Positions 1 to 4,137 of a stretch of 6,061 nt of DNA are shown in pieces (positions within the stretch are counted from its first letter, which is position 1; each line of letters begins with the position of its first letter). Both the position numbers and the translations under genes were made by a program. Source of the DNA: an uncultured Clostridia bacterium (GTDB taxonomy: Bacteria; Bacillota; Clostridia; Monoglobales; Firm-18); contig CALDNB010000232.1 in the NCBI GenBank assembly GCA_937914775.1, forward strand, positions 1-6,061. The letters are read 5' to 3'. The notes beneath the pieces were generated by a model. It saw nothing but the letters and a program-made list of their open reading frames with translations, ran no database searches and was not told the DNA's origin.

Positions 1-531
1 GCCCCCTGTGTCAGTTCCGAGAGCAACAAGAGCCAATTTTGCTGCAACTGCTGCTGCTGAGCCGCCTGATGAACCGCCAGGTACTTTATTTAAATTATAG
101 GGGTTTGCAGTTTTAAAGAAGTATGAGTTCTCTGTTGATGAGCCCATAGCAAACTCGTCCATATTTAATTTACCAAGAACAGGTGTGTTTATTGCTTTTA
201 GTTTTTTAGTTACAAAAGCATCGTAAGGGGGTACAAAGTTTTCAAGCATTTTTGATGCGCAGGTGGTATTAATTCCCTCTGTGCAGATGTTATCTTTAAT
301 ACCTGCAGGAATACCCTCTAAAGGTGCAATTTCTTCGCCTTTTGCAATTTTTTCGTCAACTGCTTTTGCAGTTTCCAATGCTTTGTCTGCAGTAACGGTA
401 ATATAACTTTTTACTTTGTCATCAACAGAGGCAATTCTGTCAACAACTGATTTTGTAATTTCAGTACTGCTCACTTCTTTGTTTTTAAGCATTTCGGAAA
501 GTTGGTGGGCAGTCATTTTATATAAATCCAT
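1..531 (-). CDS. gatA: Glutamyl/aspartyl-tRNA amidotransferase subunit A, N-terminal 177 residues (runs off the window)
   Basis: Amidase-signature subunit of GatCAB. It hydrolyses glutamine and passes ammonia to the activated Glu-tRNA(Gln) or Asp-tRNA(Asn) in the cytoplasm. The visible part shows LEGIPAGIKDN (residues 71-81) with the catalytic Lys at 79, and PGGSSGGSAAA (151-161) with the cis-Ser at 154. It ends at LGTDTGG (171-177), so the nucleophilic Ser178 is the first residue outside the window. These numbers agree with the Lys79/Ser154/Ser178 triad known for the Staphylococcus aureus enzyme. I chose the ATG at 531-529 because it lies 8 nt after AAGGAGG. The in-frame ATG at 537-535 is only 2 nt from that site and is too close. 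It follows gatC by 13 nt, and gatB probably lies beyond position 1. The family is about 485 residues long, so roughly a third is present. Identification is secure. Confidence 0.97.
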   Translation of the reverse strand, partial: MDLYKMTAHQLSEMLKNKEVSSTEITKSVVDRIASVDDKVKSYITVTADKALETAKAVDEKIAKGEEIAPLEGIPAGIKDNICTEGINTTCASKMLENFVPPYDAFVTKKLKAINTPVLGKLNMDEFAMGSSTENSYFFKTANPYNLNKVPGGSSGGSAAAVAAKLALVALGTDTGG

Positions 532-539
532 TTTCATAT

Positions 540-547
540 CCTCCTTA
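540..547 (-). promoter_or_regulatory. gatA ribosome binding site containing the gatC stop codon
   Basis: The minus strand reads TAAGGAGG: the gatC stop TAA (547-545) supplies the two A's of the AAGGAGG Shine-Dalgarno sequence. Ribosomes finishing gatC therefore stop on the gatA binding site, which suggests translational coupling of the two subunits. The 8-nt spacing to ATG 531 decides the gatA start. Confidence 0.85.
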
Positions 548-832
548 TTCCACAACTTTCGGAACGCTGTAACAGCCTGATTCCTGGCTTGGTGCATTCT
601 TTAATATTAACGCTCTGTCGTATGAGCCTGTAACTACATCTTCACGGAAAACATTTTCCATTTTCATAGCATGATTTGTAGGCTCAATACCTGTAGTATC
701 AACCTCTGAAAGCATATCGGCAAAGTCAATAATACTTCCCATTTCGTTTGCTAATTTGTCTGCTTCTTCATCTGTTACGTTAAGACGCGCAAGATTAGCA
801 ACATATAAAACATCTTGTTTAGATATTTTCAA
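545..832 (-). CDS. gatC: Glutamyl/aspartyl-tRNA amidotransferase subunit C
   Basis: Small GatC subunit that wraps around GatA and helps hold it to GatB in the tRNA-dependent amidotransferase. The 95-residue product is the usual family length. It begins KISKQDVLYVANLARLNVTD and continues with an acidic helix and the typical GIEPTNHAM and VFREDVV segments, ending in a proline-containing C-terminal tail (SVPKVVE). I placed the start at TTG 832-830, which lies 8 nt after AAAGGAG (847-841). A longer in-frame reading from an ATG at 892 would put the ribosome site inside the coding region and would begin upstream of the transcription start predicted from the 881-909 promoter. It is the first gene of the gatCA(B) operon on this strand and is divergent from the protease gene at 976. 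Confidence 0.95.
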   Translation of the reverse strand: MKISKQDVLYVANLARLNVTDEEADKLANEMGSIIDFADMLSEVDTTGIEPTNHAMKMENVFREDVVTGSYDRALILKNAPSQESGCYSVPKVVE

Positions 833-840
833 ATTAATCT

Positions 841-847
841 CTCCTTT
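841..847 (-). promoter_or_regulatory. gatC ribosome binding site (selects a TTG start)
   Basis: AAAGGAG on the minus strand, 8 nt before TTG 832. No ATG or GTG lies at a usable distance in frame, so this site is the main reason for calling a TTG start. Confidence 0.8.
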
Positions 848-880
848 GTATATCAAATTACACAAATTTATACATCTTCC

Positions 881-909
881 ATTATATAACAAACCTTAAA
901 TAATTGCAA
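881..909 (-). promoter_or_regulatory. Sigma-A-type promoter of the gatCA operon
   Basis: On the minus strand: -35 TTGCAA (909-904), a 17-nt spacer, then a perfect -10 TATAAT (886-881). Predicted transcription start is near 874, giving a leader of about 40 nt before the gatC TTG. This fits housekeeping transcription of an essential operon. The hexamers are seen directly; the promoter activity is inferred. Confidence 0.8.
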
Positions 910-962
910 TAATAATTAACAAAAATTTGTATTTAAGTTTTTTATTTGTCAATACTAATTTC

Positions 963-971
963 AGAGGTGAT
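963..971 (+). promoter_or_regulatory. Ribosome binding site of the TepA-like gene
   Basis: AGAGGTGAT is complementary to the 16S rRNA 3' end, and its last base is 4 nt before ATG 976. It decides the 976 start over the upstream in-frame ATG at 946. Confidence 0.75.
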
Positions 972-975
972 AATC

Positions 976-1644
976 ATGTGCGAAAAAAATCAGAATGAAA
1001 GTGCACCAAATGAAGTTTCTGTTAAAATGAATAATTCCAAACACAATATTCATTGTCTTACTATAATAGGTCAGGTTGAGGGACACAGTCTTGCCCCCTC
1101 AGACAGTAAAACAACAAAGTACGAAAACGTTATTCCTACTCTTGCAATGATTGAAGAGGACAGCAAAATTGAAGGACTTTTAATTCTTTTAAACACTATG
1201 GGCGGTGACGTGGAAGCAGGTCTTGCTATTGCAGAAATGATTTCCTCTATGTCAAAGCCGACCGTTTCTTTAGTGTTGGGCGGAGGGCACAGTATTGGTG
1301 TTCCTTTGGCAGTTTCTTCTAATTATTCCTTTATTGTGCCCTCTGCAACTATGACTATTCATCCTATCCGTATGACGGGCACGATTATAGGCTCCAGCCA
1401 GACCTATGACTATTTCCAGAAAGTACAGGATGCGGTAGTGAAATTTGTAGCAAGAAATTCCAAAACCACAGAGGACAAGATACTAAAACTGATGCTTGAA
1501 ACAGGAAATATTGCAAACGATGTAGGTACTATTCTTTTTGGAAAAGAAGCAGTGGATATGGGCGTAATAGATGAAGTGGGCGGTCTTAAAGACGCCCTTA
1601 AAAAACTATACCAACTGATAGAGGGAGGGGAGAAAAATAATTAA
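976..1644 (+). CDS. ClpP-fold serine protease, TepA-like (translocation-enhancing protein family)
   Basis: A 222-residue ClpP-superfamily (crotonase-fold) peptidase, closest in my reading to the TepA/YmfB type of Firmicutes rather than housekeeping ClpP. It has an ~27-residue polar N-terminal extension and the fold starts near CLTIIGQVEGH. The helix-capping segment LLNTMGGDVEAGLAIAEMI (71-89) matches the ClpP core. The expected nucleophile is Ser106 in GGGHSIG, and the catalytic His is 129 in TIHPIR. Asp182 (ANDVG) is the candidate third member, sitting two residues earlier than a simple ClpP alignment predicts. The C-terminal EAVDMGVIDEVGG is typical. ATG 976 follows AGAGGTGAT; an in-frame start at 946 has no ribosome site. 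B. subtilis TepA is reported to affect spore outgrowth and protein export, which would suit the position directly ahead of sigG. The substrate is unknown. Confidence 0.88.
   Translation: MCEKNQNESAPNEVSVKMNNSKHNIHCLTIIGQVEGHSLAPSDSKTTKYENVIPTLAMIEEDSKIEGLLILLNTMGGDVEAGLAIAEMISSMSKPTVSLVLGGGHSIGVPLAVSSNYSFIVPSATMTIHPIRMTGTIIGSSQTYDYFQKVQDAVVKFVARNSKTTEDKILKLMLETGNIANDVGTILFGKEAVDMGVIDEVGGLKDALKKLYQLIEGGEKNN
1623..1632 (+). promoter_or_regulatory. Strong Shine-Dalgarno sequence for sigG, inside the end of the protease gene
   Basis: The stretch GGGAGGGGAG contains two overlapping ribosome-site cores. GGAGG (1624-1628) is 8 nt before ATA 1637, and GGGGAG (1627-1632) is 7 nt before ATT 1640. It lies within the last codons of the upstream protease (EGGE). 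Such a strong site directly ahead of a frame with no ATG/GTG/TTG supports initiation at one of these rare codons. Confidence 0.75.
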
Positions 1645-2407
1645 CAAAGTTGAAATATGCGGTGTTAATACTTCAAAACTCCCCACCCTTACCCGTGAAC
1701 AAAAAGCGGAATTATTTGAAAGAATTAAAAAGGGAGACAAAGGGGCAAGGGAAGAATTTATAAACGGTAATTTAAAACTTGTTTTAAGCGTACTTCGCAG
1801 GTTTAACAACAGAGGAGAAAATATTGACGATTTGTTTCAAATCGGCTGTATCGGTCTTATAAAAGCAATAGACAACTTTGACACCACTTTAAATGTTCAG
1901 TTCTCCACCTACGCCGTACCTATGATAATAGGGGAACTTCGTCGCTATCTTAGGGATAACAACGCTATTCGTGTAAGTCGATCTTTAAGGGACACGGCGT
2001 ACAAAGCCCTTACCGCAAAAGAAAAACTTGCAAACGAAAAGGGGCGTGAGCCGACTATTACCGAAATTGCAAAAGAACTTGATATGCCAAAAGAGGATAT
2101 AGTTATGGCACTTGATGCTATACAGGACCCCATTTCACTTTACGAGCCTGTTTTTCACGACGGAGGAGATGCGTTATATGTAATGGACCAGGTTAAAGAC
2201 GAAAAAAATCTTGATGAAAGTTGGATAGAGCATATATCTTTAAAAGAAGCAATAAAGCATTTAAACGAAAGAGAAAAAATGATTATCAATATGAGGTTTT
2301 TTCAGTGCAAAACCCAGATGGAGGTAGCAGACGAAATCTCCATTTCACAAGCACAGGTATCACGTTTGGAAAAGTCGGCACTTAACCATATGAGGAAGTA
2401 TTTATAA
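1637..2407 (+). CDS. sigG: RNA polymerase sporulation sigma factor SigG, with a non-canonical start codon
   Basis: Late forespore sigma factor that directs RNA polymerase to forespore genes after engulfment. The N-terminus INKVEICGVNTSKLP is the diagnostic SigG beginning. Region 2 follows (NGNLKLVLSVLRRFNNRG, DDLFQIGCIGLIKAIDNF, FSTYAVPMIIGELRRYLRDN), then region 3 (REPTITEIAKELDMP), the conserved ALDAIQDPISLYEP-to-YVMDQ stretch, and region 4 with its helix-turn-helix (TQMEVADEISISQAQVSRLEKSAL). Length is about 256 residues (family about 260), so it is intact. The frame is closed by TAG at 1619-1621. After that stop the first ATG/GTG/TTG is TTG 1832, which would delete 65 conserved residues. 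I therefore start at ATA 1637, which matches the Met-Ile-Asn-Lys-Val-Glu start of relatives as I recall them; ATT 1640 is equally possible. The protease stop TAA (1642-1644) overlaps this start region, implying translational coupling. Confidence 0.93.
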   Translation: MINKVEICGVNTSKLPTLTREQKAELFERIKKGDKGAREEFINGNLKLVLSVLRRFNNRGENIDDLFQIGCIGLIKAIDNFDTTLNVQFSTYAVPMIIGELRRYLRDNNAIRVSRSLRDTAYKALTAKEKLANEKGREPTITEIAKELDMPKEDIVMALDAIQDPISLYEPVFHDGGDALYVMDQVKDEKNLDESWIEHISLKEAIKHLNEREKMIINMRFFQCKTQMEVADEISISQAQVSRLEKSALNHMRKYL

Positions 2408-2408
2408 A

Positions 2409-2435
2409 AAAGGGGCCTTTTACAAGACCCCCTTT
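2409..2435. terminator. Bidirectional terminator between sigG and the RHH gene
   Basis: AAAGGGG (2409-2415) pairs with CCCCTTT (2429-2435). A further 3-bp CTT/AAG stem can form inside the loop. On the minus strand the hairpin runs straight into TTTTTT, a convincing intrinsic terminator for the RHH gene. On the plus strand, after sigG, the tail (TTTCATCTTATTT) is only moderately T-rich, so it is weaker there. Confidence 0.75.
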
Positions 2436-2623
2436 CATCTTATTTCGCAATTGTTAATTGCAAAATCTAACAGAATGTTAATTAATTCGTTTCGTGAACG
2501 ATTGGTGCTTTCGGATAATTTGTTGAGGTTGTTAACTGTTTCGTCTTTTATCCTTACTGAGAAAGTCTTATAACCATCGTCTCCTTTAAGTTTTTTCTTC
2601 TTAATAACTAATTTTTCATCCAC
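2435..2623 (-). CDS. Small ribbon-helix-helix (CopG/Arc-type) DNA-binding protein
   Basis: A 62-residue protein with a basic N-terminal tail (VIKKKKLKGDDG) followed by a classic RHH unit: beta strand KTFSVRI, helix A KDETVNNLNKLSESTN, an N-R-S turn, and helix B RNELINILLDFAINN. RHH proteins dimerise through the strand, which enters the DNA major groove, and usually repress their own promoter. The start is GTG 2623, 5 nt after GAGGTGG. An in-frame ATG at 2656 adds 11 residues but has no ribosome site. The gene faces away from the Cys-repeat gene at 2723 across a symmetric half-site array, its likely operator. Its TGA stop overlaps the terminator stem by one base. The RHH fold is confident. Whether it is a lone regulator or an antitoxin-like protein cannot be told; no toxin gene lies beside it in the same direction. 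Confidence 0.8.
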   Translation of the reverse strand: MDEKLVIKKKKLKGDDGYKTFSVRIKDETVNNLNKLSESTNRSRNELINILLDFAINNCEIR

Positions 2624-2628
2624 TTTGA

Positions 2629-2635
2629 CCACCTC
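2629..2635 (-). promoter_or_regulatory. Ribosome binding site selecting the GTG start of the RHH gene
   Basis: GAGGTGG on the minus strand, 5 nt before GTG 2623 (its GAGG core is 8 nt away). No comparable site precedes the in-frame ATG at 2656, whose upstream sequence is almost purely A and T. Confidence 0.7.
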
Positions 2636-2649
2636 ATAAATATTATAAC

Positions 2650-2679
2650 TTGACATTTATGTTAATAATATGTTATGAT
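2650..2679 (+). promoter_or_regulatory. Promoter of the Cys-repeat gene
   Basis: A perfect -35 TTGACA (2650-2655), an 18-nt spacer, and -10 TATGAT (2674-2679, five of six matches). Predicted start is near 2686, with a leader of about 37 nt to ATG 2723. The spacer and -10 lie within the ATGTTA/TAACAT array, so a protein bound there would block RNA polymerase. For the opposite gene there is a lone TATAAT (2647-2642, minus) without a clear -35. Confidence 0.65.
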
Positions 2680-2700
2680 AAATAACATAAAATATAACAT
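2659..2700. promoter_or_regulatory. Operator-like array of four symmetric ATGTTA half-sites
   Basis: ATGTTA occurs at 2659-2664 and 2670-2675, and its complement TAACAT at 2683-2688 and 2695-2700. Inner and outer pairs share nearly the same centre (2679 and 2679.5), and neighbouring half-sites are 11 and 12 nt apart, about one helical turn. The inner pair is part of a perfect 8-bp inverted repeat, TATGTTAT (2669-2676) and ATAACATA (2682-2689), with a 5-nt spacer. This geometry suits two dimers of an RHH protein bound side by side on one DNA face. The repeats are seen directly; binding by the adjacent RHH protein is inference. Confidence 0.6.
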
Positions 2701-2722
2701 ATTTTTTTAGAGGAACAAAATA

Positions 2723-3115
2723 ATGAGAGACATAATTGATTTAAGCGGAGAGAGATACGGTAATTTAACAGTTGTTAAAAGGGCAGATGATTACATATCC
2801 CCAAAAGGAAAACATATACCAAGATGGATATGCAAGTGCGATTGCGGAAATGAAACAATTGTGACAAGAAGTGCATTAAAGTACTCTAAAACCCAAACTT
2901 GCGGGTGCTTGAAAACAGCAGAAAATCTTGAAAAATTAAAATTTGGAAAACTTACTGTAATTAAAAGGTCGGAAGATTATATTTCGCCTAAAGGTAAGAA
3001 AAAACCAAGGTGGGTATGTTTATGTGATTGCGGAACAGAAACAGTTGTAACTGCTGATGCGTTAAAAAACGGACTGATAAAATCTTGCGGATGTTCAAGG
3101 ATACATAAAAAATGA
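2723..3115 (+). CDS. Cys-rich protein with two tandem CxCxC...CGC modules (probable zinc-binding)
   Basis: A 130-residue protein of two copies of one module: [F/Y]GxLTVxKRxxDYISPKGK, then PRWxCxCDCGxET, then a CGC motif. The cysteines are at 37, 39, 41, 60, 62 and again at 99, 101, 103, 122, 124, an exact 62-residue period. The clusters suggest metal (zinc) binding. Similar single modules are, in my memory, common in phage and Firmicute accessory genes, sometimes next to HNH or AP2-type DNA-binding domains. Here there is no catalytic domain, signal peptide or membrane segment, so a nucleic-acid-binding role is only a guess. ATG 2723 follows AGAGGAA with good spacing. A promoter lies at 2650-2679, and the TGA stop lies inside the terminator stem at 3111. 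It is divergent from the RHH gene and probably controlled through the shared half-site array. I do not recognise a named gene. Confidence 0.85.
   Translation: MRDIIDLSGERYGNLTVVKRADDYISPKGKHIPRWICKCDCGNETIVTRSALKYSKTQTCGCLKTAENLEKLKFGKLTVIKRSEDYISPKGKKKPRWVCLCDCGTETVVTADALKNGLIKSCGCSRIHKK
2756..3100 (+). repeat. Internal protein-level duplication (2756-2914 and 2942-3100)
   Basis: The two halves of the Cys-rich protein align without gaps at a 186-nt period. The protein motif DYISPKGK is identical in both, yet its codons differ (for example TCC CCA AAA in the first and TCG CCT AAA in the second). The duplication is therefore old and has been kept by selection on the protein rather than being a recent copy. 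Confidence 0.85.
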
Positions 3116-3149
3116 CTTGTGGATAATTCCACAAGTCATTATATTTTTT
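3111..3149. terminator. Strong bidirectional terminator between the Cys-repeat gene and fba
   Basis: A perfect 12-bp stem, AATGACTTGTGG (3111-3122) and CCACAAGTCATT (3129-3140), with loop ATAATT. On the plus strand it is followed by ATATTTTTT; on the minus strand by a run of six T's (complement of 3105-3110). It therefore ends transcription of both converging genes. The stop codon of the Cys-repeat gene (3113-3115) is inside the stem. Confidence 0.92.
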
Positions 3150-4083
3150 ACGCTTTGCCGTTGCAACCAAGAACGTTTGTGATTTTATGTGATACAAGGT
3201 CTTTGATTGCAGTTCTTGCAACTGACAAGTATTGACGTGGGTCAAAGTGTGACGGGTTTTCAGCCATATATTTTCTTACTGAGCCAGTCATTGCAAGTCT
3301 TAAGTCAGAGTCAATATTAATTTTACATACTGCAGAACGTGCAGCCTGTCTTAACATTTCTTCGGGGATACCGATTGCGTCAGGCATTGCACCGCCGAAT
3401 TCGTTAATCATTTTAACAAATTCCTGATTTACGCTGCTTGCACCGTGTAAAACGATTGGGAAGTTTGGAAGTTGTTTTTCGATTTCTTCCAAAATATCAA
3501 ATCTTAATTGTGGTTTCTGACCCGGTTTGAATTTGTATGCACCGTGACTTGTGCCGATAGCGATAGCAAGTGAGTCAACACCTGTTCTTGTAACAAAGTC
3601 AACAACTTCTTCAGGTCTTGTGTATGAAGCGTCTTCGTCAGAAACGTTAACGTCATCTTCGATACCTGCAAGTCTGCCAAGTTCGCCCTCTACAACTACG
3701 CCTCTTTCGTGAGCGTATTCAACAACTCTTTTTGTAAGTTCGATATTTTCTTCGTATGAGTGGTGTGAGCCGTCAATCATAACAGATGTGAAACCACCGT
3801 CAATACATGATTTACAAAGTTCAAAAGAATCACCGTGGTCTAAGTGAAGAGCAATAGGAAGACCTGTTTCAATTGATGCTGCTTCAACTAATTTTGTAAG
3901 ATAAGTATGGTTTGCATACTTTCTTGCACCGGCAGAAACCTGAAGGATTACGGGAGCGTTATTTTCTTTTGCCGCTTCTGTAATACCCTGAATGATTTCC
4001 ATATTATTTACATTAAATGCACCTACTGCGTATCCACCTTCGTAGGCTTTTTTAAACATTTCCTTTGTTGTTACCAATGGCAT
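3148..4083 (-). CDS. fba: Class II fructose-1,6-bisphosphate aldolase
   Basis: Zinc-dependent aldolase of glycolysis and gluconeogenesis that reversibly splits fructose-1,6-bisphosphate into dihydroxyacetone phosphate and glyceraldehyde-3-phosphate in the cytoplasm. The 311-residue product opens PLVTTKEMFKKAYEGGYAVGAFNVNN. It shows the catalytic Asp82 and zinc ligand His83 in HLDHGD, Glu134 in VEGELG, zinc ligands His180 (GTSHGAYK) and His213 (LHGASS), and the phosphate/substrate loop KINIDSD (254-260). All expected active-site residues are present. Start ATG 4083 lies 9 nt after AAAAGGAG. An in-frame TTG at 4092 abuts that site and cannot be used. It is 54 nt downstream of folC on the same strand, in an AT-only-looking gap with a palindrome at 4120-4136, so it may be co-transcribed with folC or have its own promoter; no clear one was found. 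The strong terminator at 3111-3149 follows. Confidence 0.97.
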   Translation of the reverse strand: MPLVTTKEMFKKAYEGGYAVGAFNVNNMEIIQGITEAAKENNAPVILQVSAGARKYANHTYLTKLVEAASIETGLPIALHLDHGDSFELCKSCIDGGFTSVMIDGSHHSYEENIELTKRVVEYAHERGVVVEGELGRLAGIEDDVNVSDEDASYTRPEEVVDFVTRTGVDSLAIAIGTSHGAYKFKPGQKPQLRFDILEEIEKQLPNFPIVLHGASSVNQEFVKMINEFGGAMPDAIGIPEEMLRQAARSAVCKINIDSDLRLAMTGSVRKYMAENPSHFDPRQYLSVARTAIKDLVSHKITNVLGCNGKA

Positions 4084-4119
4084 TAAACCCAACTCCTTTT
4101 TATTATTATTAGTTTTATT

Positions 4120-4136
4120 TTAACATAATATGTTAA
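4120..4136. repeat. 17-bp perfect palindrome upstream of fba
   Basis: TTAACATAATATGTTAA is an inverted repeat about a single central A, just beyond the folC stop and about 37 nt upstream of the fba start codon. It contains the same TAACAT/ATGTTA hexamers as the array at 2659-2700, but in the opposite arrangement. It is too AT-rich and loopless for a terminator; an operator is possible, and chance in AT-rich DNA is also possible. Confidence 0.4.
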
Positions 4137-4137
4137 C

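Noticed and set aside
924..952. A second gatC promoter with TTGACA (952-947, minus)
   Set aside because: The -35 is perfect, but at 17-nt spacing the -10 would be CAAATT; the promoter at 881-909 is far better.
929..957. Sporulation-type (SigF/SigG/SigE) promoter ahead of the TepA-like gene
   Set aside because: GTATT and CAATACTA are spaced 16 nt apart but match no sporulation consensus well. TTGCAA at 904-909 is its own complement and could serve as a -35 in this direction, but its -10 partner is poor. No promoter is called.
1606..2133. Minus-strand open frames opposite the protease end and sigG
   Set aside because: They are antisense to well-conserved coding sequence and have no ribosome sites or family features.
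1832..2407. A shorter sigma factor starting at TTG 1832
   Set aside because: The conserved SigG N-terminus is encoded without interruption from 1640 to 1831, and no ribosome site precedes 1832; this start would remove most of region 2.1.
2447..2461. Palindrome GCAATT-GTT-AATTGC
   Set aside because: It lies inside the last codons of the RHH gene (AINNC) and is explained by the coding sequence; no T-run or promoter element is associated.
2624..2656. ATG 2656 as the RHH protein start
   Set aside because: No Shine-Dalgarno precedes it, whereas GAGGTGG lies correctly before GTG 2623; the extra 11 residues overlap promoter and ribosome-site sequence.
2435..3115. Type II toxin-antitoxin module
   Set aside because: The genes are divergent rather than co-directional, and the Cys-repeat protein has no recognisable toxin fold or motif. 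An RHH domain alone does not establish an antitoxin.
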